A stretch of DNA of 64,000 nt from Tetmemena sp. SeJ-2015 (Eukaryota; Ciliophora; Spirotrichea; Sporadotrichida; Oxytrichidae). Location: contig JAJKFJ010022030.1 of the NCBI GenBank assembly GCA_027382625.1, positions 1 through 64,000 on the forward strand, read 5' to 3'. The first letter of the stretch is position 1. Each line of letters begins with the position of its first letter. Under the pieces are notes generated by a model. That model worked only from the letters and a program-made list of their open reading frames with translations. It was not told the origin of the DNA and did no database searches. Shown in pieces: positions 1-10,700 of the stretch. The position numbers were made by a program, and so were the translations under genes.

Positions 1-164
1 ACTCCGAATTCTTGAGAGGTCCTGAGATTGCCTTGATGTTCTTGGCGTGATCTTAAATTTTGAATGTTCTCTGGTTTCCCAATCGCTTGATGAAACTTTG
101 TGGACTAGAGAGAGCAAGAATCCTCAGTCTTTATTGCTCTCTTCGTCATTGTTTTAGGATGCAT
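1..164 (-). CDS. N-terminal part of an unidentified gene, cut by the window edge
   Basis: An open frame in ciliate code starts at an ATG at 164 and runs off the left edge without a TGA. The visible 54 residues are polar and rich in Q, K and N, with no motif I recognise. The next gene on this strand probably ends at 405, leaving about 240 AT-rich bases between them. It could be the first MDS of a larger gene. Family unknown. Confidence 0.4.
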
Positions 165-404
165 TTTTCAACGAGTTTAACTCTAAAGACATTATTCTTT
201 ACCAGTCTTTAACAAAATGAATTAAATTAATAATTCAACATTAGAATAATTAAAATGACAAAGAAAAATAAAGAGATGGCATTTAAATTAATAAGTAATT
301 TATAATGCATGCATATTTATTAAGTACTTTAAGCTATTTGAATGTTTCGATAATGAGATCACTATTAAGTCAGATTATATCTAATCACCAGGGTTTAATT
401 AGCC

Positions 405-2515
405 TCAGTGATTTTATGGGTCGGGGATATTCTCTGAGGCAATTGTGTCTATTAACTTCTGCTTTTGCTCATCCTTAAAAATAAAAATACTTGGACCTGG
501 TGAGGCCTAATTCATCTGAGTCGGCACTGACTTATATCATGCTTTAAATTTTTCAAGGGGTCTTTTCAGCCAAAAAATTATGAATTCATTCATTAATTTA
601 TAACCCTTATTTTTTTCCTTTTGCAACTTATTAGGAATATAGACAATCAAACTAGAGGGTTGCAATTCCTATCAGAATACAATTATGATAATGAATTAAG
701 AATAAGTGCCTGTATGTCGCTAGTTAATCTAAAGTTTGTAGCTTTGTTGACATACCCTCCGAAGAGAGGTCCTGATATACCTCCAAGTGCATATGCAGAA
801 TTGAAAACTCCACTCACTATATCTTGAACTTCATCGGGGTCAAAGTTTTTGTCCTTGTGAGCCTCAAGGCAATAAGCTAACTCAGAGTAAGGTGGCACCA
901 CTGAGAAGGGAGAAGCACAGCCGGTCAAAAAGAATCCCACGATTGTCAAAGCTAGAGCCTCTGGGAAGTGAAGATTTAAGATAAAAAAGTATCTCTTTTA
1001 TTGAAGCAGTTAAGAAGGGCCAACCATAAATGCTGACATAGCTTGAACAAGTTAGGCCACAATTACTACTCCAACTAGAGAAATCTATGCACAAACATTG
1101 GTGCTACATGAGCTGTTAGCATAAAAACCCAGTGATTTTACGAATAAATCAGGAATGATGAAGTTTAAATTCCATAAACTGATTATAGCTGATCAGCCAG
1201 GATTGTTCATTATAGTAGAAGGTTGTAAGTTCATGGCTATATCTAGACAGGGAAAGAACCTCTTCTTGTCAAGATGACATGGAAGTAATTGATGCTATCG
1301 TATTTTTTCGGCGTCTTTTAAAGCTCTCGACTACCAATAAGGGAATTAGGAACCATTGAGTTTCCAAGTTTCTAAGGTGACTTATGTGCATGTGATTCAT
1401 CCACAGCTTAGAATTGCACTTGATTCTCCTCATTCTTTTGTGCGACTTAACTGTGGATCACTGAATTCTTAATGACTGTATCTTGCTTTAGCTGTGGTTG
1501 AAGCACAGAGACTGAGACTTCCACTTTAGAGAGCTGTTTCTGCACTAACTTCTAAGTATCATCTAGTTTCTTGTTCTCAACGAAATTTATCAGACAATCT
1601 TGGAAAACAGCGAAGAACAAAAACCAAAAACCTATAACAAACAATTCATATTAAGAGGAGAGGTAAAATTACCACAAAAAGCAAAAGGCCCAATGAAACC
1701 AACATAGTAGGACAAGAAAGCTGAAAATATCAAGCCTGTGAAACCTCCACAAACTAAAAAGTTAAATTAGATGAGAAAAGGATGTTATTTAATAAGCTCA
1801 TTTAGTCAGTGTATTAACACTATAGAAGTACACTAACTATTCATAAATACCATTTATATAAATTAAAATATTTTTAACCTGCGCCAAATTCCATCAAGGA
1901 CACCAATTGCTTCTGTAATGGGAAACTGAATCAAGAGTTCAGAGTAGCTAATAGAAGATAGTTTAAGAAAATTTATATGATAGTTACCAGCAGTTTGAAG
2001 AGACCGCTCCCCATCCTTGACAGTTCTGCCCACGAAACCTACTACCAGAAAGAATGCCCTACAAATTTGTAAGACGTGACGTCTTACTTACTCATCATCA
2101 TGTAATTTTATAATTCATAAACTTATATAAGACTAATTTAGAGCGACGAATGACATAGCTGCTAGGAATTGCAAGACCAGAGATATTCTAACCATAAGCT
2201 TTCTTCCTAACTTGCCTTGAAGTTTACCTCCGACAAGAGACGAAATAAAAAGACATATGGTATACATGCTAAATTTAAGTTAATGTCATTTCAAAATGAG
2301 CTAATATTTTGAAATAATTGCCATTTTTGTATGTTAAGATCATTTCGTAATAAATTCTTGAATTTCTCAACTTACATGAATAGAGGTGTGAAGAAAGATT
2401 TATCAACATTTTTTTGCTCCATTTATTCGGGTAAGAAGGGTGCCAAAATCAAGAAGAAGCCTTCTTTGATTCCATTGAGGAATGTGAGACTAACTATTGT
2501 CTTATTTAGTTTCAT
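405..2515 (-). CDS. Major facilitator superfamily (MFS) transporter, interrupted by introns and IESs
   Basis: A multi-pass membrane transporter; substrate unknown. The start at 2515 opens TM1, followed by an acidic stretch and FTPLF. After a GT-AG intron (about 2274-2380) come a glycine-rich loop and GRKLMVR, the MFS loop 2-3 signature. Later segments read GRTVKDGERSLQTA, SLMEFGA..GGFTG, a long hydrophilic central loop (about 1250-1640), AMSAFMVGPS and GGISGPLFGGYV. Two IESs restore the frame: 2057-2152 (CATTC) and 1916-1928 (CAG). In-frame TAA and TAG read as Q. The C-terminus is uncertain: one frame closes at TGA 647-649, but an apparent last exon (IFKDEQKQKLIDTIASENI) closes at 405. A clear TM12 was not found, so part of the end may lie elsewhere. 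Confidence 0.75.
1916..1928 (-). other. Candidate 13-bp IES, pointer CAG (MFS gene)
   Basis: CAG repeats flank the insert. Removal joins YSELLIQ to KQLVSLMEFGA in one frame; without it the two conserved pieces are one base out of phase. Confidence 0.5.
2057..2152 (-). other. IES of 96 bp, pointer CATTC (MFS gene)
   Basis: CATTC occurs at both ends. There is no frame-compatible GT-AG pair. Excision joins QFLAAMSF to FLVVGFVGR and restores the MFS frame. This is one of the clearest junctions in the window. Confidence 0.85.
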
Positions 2516-3009
2516 TAACCGAGGCGCTCTTATCAGGCAGATAGATAGCTTTCTAATTATTATTGCTATTATTTCACACAATTAGAATATTAAAGGGATA
2601 TTGTCGAAAAATTCACTAATAATTTCATCTCAACTAAGTCAAATATTCTGCCTCGAATTATGGAATGACAAGAAGATAGATGTGTTGAGAATCTTGATTA
2701 AATAATAGAGTAAGCATAAGAAAAGCTGAATTAAGTTCATTATGTAGGAAATTTAATTTGTTAAATTACGATATATGACTACAAATTTCAAGTTGTGCGG
2801 ATGAATACACGTTATGAAATTCCTTAGTTTCATTAAAATAAAATGAAGAGCTTACAAATTCAGAATGTGAATGATTTCATAGGCATTCAAATCTCATTTT
2901 AAAACATAGACAACGATTGAATCGACTGATAAAACTTTGATAGTAGCTAGGCCTCACTTAAAATAGTTCTTAAACCTCTATTAAGAGGGAGCTGCTAGTC
3001 AGGAATATT

Positions 3010-4195
3010 TCAGAAAATGGAGCAGCACTACTGACAAGAGTTATTTGCGACTGCGATAGGCTTTCTTGAAGATTGTCCGCCCTCAACTCCGGCAAGACCT
3101 CTACCTTGGCTCATTCTTTCGTGGGAAGGGAGCTCTCCTGACAACTGATATAGGTTATTAGATGATTGCAGTTCAGTGTTGGTCATTGAAGTTCCTGCAC
3201 TAATTGTACCATTAGCTCCAACCTAGTTGCCGTTTGCTAATGTCCCTTAATTGAAAATGATGATAAAACTGTTTAGCTTATTTAAATTGCCTCCTTGATT
3301 ATGGTAATTGCCCAAGAGCATTGACTACTTTTTGGGATCTCTTTGAGTTTGAAGACTCACCAATAGAGGATTTGGCTTTAGGCCTCTCTTATCGATGCAA
3401 AGTGCAAATCTGTTGTAATTGATCTTGCTAACAATTTTAACAACTATCGATTATCAATTAAGGACAATTGATTATTAATTTGAGACTTCTCCATGTCTAA
3501 AATTATAGGGTAAGCAAACTTCAGTAGAGATCTTACTCGGGAAGTCATCGTTCGGCTTTCCAGTTTTCTTGGCCATGAAAAGTTGGTAAAGCTCGAGATC
3601 AGAGTCCTCTAGAATCTGAAATGCCTTGGTTTCCTTTAGATGCTCGTTGAACCAGTCGATCGCTCTCACCATGAGATCTGCGCAGTTTAGATGTTGCTAG
3701 ATCTCAATCTAATCAAAGTTTCAACACAAGCTCAAATAAATTAGTGGAGTTTGCAATCCCAAATTTTAGGGCTTATTATAAGTGTGTCTACTCAAATCGA
3801 CACATAGCATTCAGCCAATCACTTACATCTATATAGACTTGGTCGTTGCCATTTGAGTTGACGGGATGCTCTGAGATGCTTTAGGTTTGATTTAGGTGAT
3901 TTGTCTCGGGTACTGCAGCCTCTCCATCATTAGTTGGAGTGTTAGAGAATAGTTTCTTAAGGCACTCATGCTTTGCATCATCCTGCACTTTCAAGAACAC
4001 TCTGATAGTGATGAAATTATCGACCATGCGTGCGCCGCCCTGACCTCTCGCCCCCATGCCGAAGGGCTGCTAGGCCTAATTGAATTGCGAAGGTTATTGG
4101 CCGAGGATGCCAAGGGAGTCATCGTTCGCAGGGGAGGGGAAATGTAACATCGTAGTCATTTCTCCTCCATTATTACCACTTCCTTCCAGATCCAT
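3010..4195 (-). CDS. Ubiquitin-like/Ras-binding type adaptor, possibly SIN1/AVO1-like, with CaaX end
   Basis: The start at 4195 is a clear ATG followed by a G/N/Q-rich leader. A segment reading ITIRVFLKVQDD, then a GT-AG intron after YIDV, leads to AIDWFNEHLKETKAF and YQLFMAKKTGKPNDDFPS. This alternation resembles a ubiquitin-like fold, and the last motif resembles the SIN1 (TORC2 subunit) CRIM region; that name is an inference. An IES at 3437-3469 (AATTGT) links EVSNQQSIV to SKINYNRFALCID. The tail is Q/N/S-rich and ends CCSIF before TGA, so the last four residues fit a prenylation CaaX box and suggest membrane attachment. Alternative: another RA-domain adaptor. Confidence 0.5.
3437..3469 (-). 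other. IES of 33 bp, pointer AATTGT (SIN1-like gene)
   Basis: AATTGT flanks a 27-bp AT-rich insert that carries an in-frame TGA. Excision gives one continuous frame into FALCIDKRGL. Confidence 0.75.
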
Positions 4196-4550
4196 TGTCA
4201 CTAATTCCTCCTTTATTATAATGAGTTTTATTTAATAAGGCTATAAACATTTTTGTTTAATGAAATATCTATAAAATAAATCTACTATTTTTGACCAGAT
4301 CATTAAGGTATTGAGAAATTTTTAATTTACTTTCAAATTGTATAGAACTTTCTAACTTAATCTGAATCTATCCTCTTAAAATTTTTAAACTACTTTCGTT
4401 TAAAATTTATTTCACGTTTACTTTGCTGTTCTCTCAATATTAAGAGAATTTTAGGCTTTATTTTTCATTTGAGACATAATAAAGAGTTGAAATAAAGACA
4501 AATTAAGATTCAAATATAAAAAAGTCTAGCAACTTTTGATCCTTAAACAC

Positions 4551-4745
4551 TCAGCTTTAATAAGTTCCATCGAAAATGAAAGTTTCTACAGTTACGTATC
4601 TCCTTTGTTGATATTCTTGCAATTTTATTGCTGGTTTATAAACTCCTTTTTTATCTTATCTAATTTGGCAGTTTAAACTACATTTACGAAAGAAAAATTC
4701 TTGTTAAGCACCCCTAATTACGAGGTTGCAAGTGTAATATTTAAA
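4551..4745 (-). pseudogene. Remnant of the kinase-associated C-terminal domain
   Basis: The translation TLATSQLGV..AKLDKIKK, then after a one-base slip in an A-run GVYKPAIKLQEYQ and VETFIFDGTY before TGA, matches the last 65 residues of the two kinase genes that follow (7.7 and 15.2 kb). Nothing upstream of it is recognisable. It appears to be the decayed tail of a third tandem copy, or a single stray MDS. Confidence 0.6.
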
Positions 4746-4759
4746 TTTTATATATTGGG

Positions 4760-7690
4760 TTTGCATTTTTTTTAAAAAAATTTGTACACTTCAAATAAAA
4801 GAAAATTTCCCAAAATTCCGGATTACTCATTAAAAAATTTTATTTTAATTTCTTTAATTTTCTTTTTTTATCCTTGAGGTTTTTTTTTTAAAATAAAAGG
4901 CATTTTTAAATGAAAAAAAAGCAAAAAAAATTATTTAAAAATTTTCAATTTGTATTGAAATAGATGAGATTGAGGTAATTAATTAAGTAAGTAATTTAAC
5001 TTTACTCCTTTAACACACTATTTAGAATAGAAATATTTATTTTTCAAAATTTTGATAATGGGGATAATAAACATAAAAAGCTTCCAGTGTAGTAGTATTC
5101 TTCATTTTCTCTTAGTAAATAAAAATATTCTAAGATTTACCTCAAAAATTTCAAATCTTTTTAAAAATAAAACTGAGGACTAGTTTCTTGTCAGCTGATT
5201 ATAATCAAAATATCTTTTTAAAAACGGTAATTTTACCTCCTACCTTGCTTGACTTGTTCAATCACTTAGAAGTAGTTGCTGTGCTTAAGTTGAACTAAGA
5301 TGCTTACTGTGCGACTTCTGGGAATGTGAGCTCAAGACAACATCTGAACGTAGGCTTAAAAACTAGGAGGAACACAGCCAAGAGGTATTGCTCAGATGAA
5401 ATCAATGTCGTCTTTTCAACTTGAAAAGGTATCTTTTTCTCTGGTCTTAGTCTTTAATTGAGGGACACCTCTCGATTAAAGGTATGAGTTGAAATCTGGA
5501 ATGAAGTAGCCTGGTAATGGCCGGGCCAAAATTTGATGGCCCCAGAAAATTTGGGTCGGAAATTGTTGGCTTTCTTGGGTAAAGGGGTCAATTGTATGTT
5601 GCTATTATTTAAGGGGTTTAAAAAATTTAAAAAAATTTTTAACTAAATTAGCCATAACTCATCACACCCTATAAGAATACAAATTTTATTGGCTCTTTGG
5701 GCTACTTGCTTCTAATATATTGGTTTTAATTTTTTAAATTTTAAATTAATTTTTCTAAAAGGGTTTTTAAAAATTTTAAAAATTAAAGTAAAAGAGAAAT
5801 TTAAAAATTTAAAATTAAGAAAATTTAAATTTTTTTTAAAGTTTTAAAAAGATCCTGACAAAAGGGGAAAAACACATTTTTAAAATTTAAAATGCTTCTA
5901 CGATGGCAATAAAATAATTTCATCTAAACATTTCAAGCTATTAATACTTTTGGCATTTCGCATTTAGATTCTATTAAGTGGGACACATAAAAAACTTAAG
6001 AATAACTATAATATTCAGAAGGAGTCTATACTTAACAGCAAGGAAAAAGAACCTGCGAATGGCACTCAAACGCATTCAAACAAACTTCTAATAAATTAGG
6101 CCTTAAGTGGGGGTCTTCACGAAAATCTGATAGCCGCCTTCTCCATTCATAAACACAAATAATTTTAACGATAGATCATCAACCTATTCTTATAACTCAC
6201 TTGTGGATAAGTAATAAAACGTAAGTTCTTAGCTATTACTGAAATTAGGCATATAAATTTCGGAGATAATTATTTTATAGATTACAGCAGGTGGTTAGAT
6301 TCAAGTCAAACTTTTATGATTAAATAGATTGTGTTTTAAAAATTTTCTATATCAAGAGATACTCCATTAAATAAAGATTTATATTTAAATTGGACTCAAA
6401 ATCTAACTTTAAAAGAATATTGATATTTTACAGTTATCTTTTTAATAATCATAATAAAAATTATTTGCTAAATCAAAATAAATTTTAGCTGTAAATTTAA
6501 TTTCTATTTAACTTTTTAAATTTTATATAAAAATAATTTAGTAAAATGAAGATAAATGAATTAACTTGTTAAATATGAGGAAGAGCTGATTTAATTTAAA
6601 TTACTATAGATTTTAATACGAGAAATAAATATTTAAAAGTTCAAAAATTTTAAGCTCTCATTGATTTCTTTTATTTATTAAATATCTTCAATTGTTAAAT
6701 AAAAAATTAAGTCTAATTTTTAAATAAATAGAGGACTTTCTTATTCCTTTCAAAAAATTTACATAGGATGGTAATTAGTTTTCTTGATCAATACAATAAG
6801 TGCTGGTTTTGAAAAATGATTACTAATTTTACATTCTTAATATTTTACTTTACCTTTCAAAAAATGCTTCCAAAGATAAAATTTTTAATCCCTTTACTCT
6901 TATAGTTTCCTCCAATAACCAAAAATAAAATAGCTAAATAAAGTAGCTTTTCTTCTTCTAATCCTCTTCCTCTCAAATATATAAATCCAAAAATTTTTTT
7001 AAATAAAGTTGAGTTTCCTTTTTTTAAATTTATGGTTCCTTAAAGCTTCATATGGACAGTTTATCAAATTGGATGTATTTAATAACTTTTTAAAGTAAAA
7101 ATATACAAATGAGTATTATATTTAACTTTAGTATCCAAAATTATTATATTTATATTAGAATAATTAATTATAATTAGATTTTAAAACCAATAAAGAAATA
7201 TTTAGTCGAAAAAAACAATTTAATCAGCATTCTAATTTAAAAATTCTTGCACTTTTAATTTCTAAACTTATGGATCTAAAACATATCTAAAGTTATTTAT
7301 TAGTTGGACAAATTTAAATTAAAAAATGTCAATTATATTACTTACGCTTTGAAAGATTTATTTTGAGTCATGATAACATTCTTCTGAGCAAGATAGATCT
7401 TAATTGTGTCTTAAAATTTTTAAGAATAACGTATCTATAATTAGAGGATAATTGGAATAAGAAAGTTCTGACATCAATAAGTGATAATAACTAAAGTTTT
7501 AAAATATTTTGATAGTATTTAGTAGTATACTACATTCTATCATAATTTTGAAAGTTGCAGTTCAGTGAAATTAGGATCTCTTTGCATATTTTTAAGGCGG
7601 AAGGAAATGTTAAAGAGTTCAAAACTTAAATAATTTTTTTCTTCAATATGCAAGATAACGAGAAATTCCATTTTATAAAGCTTAAATTTA
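4760..7690. other. AT-rich stretch with no recognisable gene
   Basis: Mostly A/T runs (for example 4,770-4,960 and 5,620-5,860). One island at about 5,230-5,570 is richer in G/C and open for about 100 codons on either strand, but matches nothing I know. The rest shows no supported coding signal. Confidence 0.5.
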
Positions 7691-7701
7691 TATCCTAATG
7701 T

Positions 7702-10700
7702 TCAGCTTTCATAAGTTCCATTGAAAATGAACGTTTATACAGTTTTGAATCCCCATCTCTAATATTCTTACAACTTAAATCCAAGTTTATAAGTTCCTTT
7801 TTGAATTTTATCTAAATCAACTGTCCTAATCACATCTTTCATATAAAAATCCTTGTCAATCTCCCTTAATCGTAAAGTAGCAAGAGTATAAAATGAAGCG
7901 CTTTTATATTGCTCATCAGTCATATTTTTATCATAATCGAAAACTACAAATAGGAGACGAAGAGTTCCAGTTCTACTAGAGTACTCGTTTGAAATTTTTT
8001 CAACTCGCATTTCAATCATGGTACCTTATGATTTAATTGTATATCCAAGTTAGCCCGTCATAGTTACTTTTTCTCTATAAATTTCAATTGGTTTTTTAAA
8101 CACTGATGAATCATCTCTTAACCTCCATTCAAAATTCTGCTTCGAGTAGAGCTTCATGACTATGATGTGCCTGCATCCGTATTCCCCTATATCTTTCCTT
8201 TCGAGTGTTTACTTAAAGTCATGGAAATAGTATCCTGGATCTAGAGTTTCCTTGAACATGTATTCTGCAATTATATATCCTGCAGCATATTCATATTAGT
8301 CTAGATCTTTAAAAGGTGAATAAGGGACTGTCCATAGTTATATCTTCATATCATCAAAATGTAATTTTAAAGTTAAATTATTTAAATAAAAGCTTTAAAT
8401 TAAAATGTTTTTCCTTATGTATTATAGGTAAGATACGATTTGTTTATCAAGGGTTATTATCATTAAAATAAAAGTGAGATATTTTCATTAAGACAACTGA
8501 ATAAATTAGGCTAATTAAAATTAATAATCAAATTAGTTTAGAAAATGAAAGAAATGCATAAAGAAGTCGCTCTCACTTATCTCTCTATAAAGTACGACAT
8601 AAATCTTCGGTAAGTATAAAAATCCAAGTAAACCTTTTTTATTAAATAAGCTTTAGAGCTTTTAGTGAATAGTTTAGCGATATTTATTTGTATTTCCCAC
8701 CATAACTTTCATAAACATAGTTAAAAAATTTGATCAGAGAAATAGACATTGCTTTCGCAAAGGTCTAATTCATCATGCATTTGAGATGCAAAATAGAAAT
8801 CTAAAAAGATAAATAGGTAGAATGAGTCCTCGGAATTTGTGCAAATACCTCCTTTGGTAAATATACTTAAACTTAACCTAAACTGTTAGTGTAAAGATAT
8901 TCAGAAGGGCTCTGTCAATAATCAAAATGAGATTAAGTTCTTAAACTCAGAATCAAAAGATGAATAAAAGATAGAATTAAGAGAGAACATGTGAACGCAC
9001 ACTTCAAATACCTCGCAAGTAGAAAAGCTTTATGAAATTTGCATTTTTGAAAAATTGCGCTTCACGATAATGTAATCGTATCTATCCCATACTATATGTA
9101 TATTAATGTTGCAAATTAGTAAATATTAACTTAAAAACATTTTTCTTCCTTCATTATTCTTCTTATGCTATTTCTAATCTTTATTTGCTACCTTCAAATT
9201 TAATTAAATTATAGAAAAGAGAGTGGATATAGACCAGTATTGAAGCCTGTGAAACAGCAATGCTCCCAGGATAAATCTGATTGAATCTGAATTAATGAGC
9301 TCGTCAGTAAAGATAATAAAATCCAATAAGGAGAAATGAAAGTTGGTAAAATTACAAAGCGTACGCAAGCTGAAAGAAGTCAGGATATACTGTTTAGATT
9401 AAAGTCTTTGCTAGATATAATTTTATGCAATCAATAATTCACTTAATTGAGAAATTGATAATCTTCCTTGACTATATGGAACTTCAAGAATCTAGTTTAC
9501 TTACCTAAATTATTTATCTTATTTCGACTTTCACATACAAAGTTGATCTTTTTTGCTAAGTTTAGTTCATTATGAGTTTTTAAAAAAATGCCTATGGGAA
9601 GTCTAGATTTATGAGCTCAGTCGATTTCACAACTTAATGGGGGAGTGTTTTAATAGCTATTTTGTAAAAGTATAAATTGCACAAAAATATTTTGTGGGCT
9701 TATGTTAATTTTTTACCTAATTATTTTTTTGCACATTTGTGAATTTTTTATTTAAGCGCTGAGATATTACTTGTTATTGGGCTCTTAATTTCAAAATCCA
9801 CATTTTATTCTTTTACTATTGATCAGACACAGATTCTTCTTATCTATATTCAAAGAAATTGATAGAGATATAGAAGGGCAAAGGATTTACATTGGAACTC
9901 TCAATATTTTTAAGTTTGCTTTGATGTCTTTTATTCTCTATTAAATCTTCTAACATGTCTGCATCTATCTCTTAGAGCAAATTTAAACTGCCATTTGATG
10001 AATTATGAATTTTTAACAAATAAATTTAGCCTTTAAGCGTTTAAATAAGTTATCTTTATGCTTTAATTTATTTACGAGAATAGGACCTGAATTTTGTGTG
10101 CAAGTATTCGATATCTTATCAGCACTAATAGTGATAGTTTAATCTTGAATATTAAAGTTGTATCCAGTCATTCCTTAAATTTTTAGTGTAATTGGAGTGT
10201 CCGAGAAGGTCTATCTTTTTATCCTAAAATCCTTTAAATTCTCATTTTTGAAATCTAAAGAAAGATTCAATTTTTTAAAGGAGTTTAAAGCAGGTGACCC
10301 AAATGATAGATTTGAAAGGCTGCTGTCATTATCTGAATCTTAAGGGCTCTCAATATTTTATTTTTTTAACATCTCCAAAAGATCTTAAGCAGAGGGTCTT
10401 AAAATACGATCTACTGTGAGCATTTTTGAAATAATTAACACAATTTATATATGGAATGGATGAAGGTATTTTATTCCAGAAAAAATATTCGCATAGTAAG
10501 GGATAAAATACTTCAGAATGCATATTTTAATTATAAATATTGAATGTACATTTTTTTCTTATCTTTTTATAAAGATCTATTTTATTATAGGATAAATATG
10601 ATTACATGATTAAGGTAAGCAAAACTTAATCATGATAGAGTTCTCAGGATGTGTGATATACATTTATAAAATTAGAGATGGTTTAAGACATTGTCTTTTT

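Noticed and set aside
9780..10060. Long open frame continuing the kinase 1 third MDS (ending in Q-rich sequence)
   Set aside because: With only TGA as stop, open frames of this length are expected by chance in AT-rich DNA. It matches nothing in the paralogue, so it is treated as IES.
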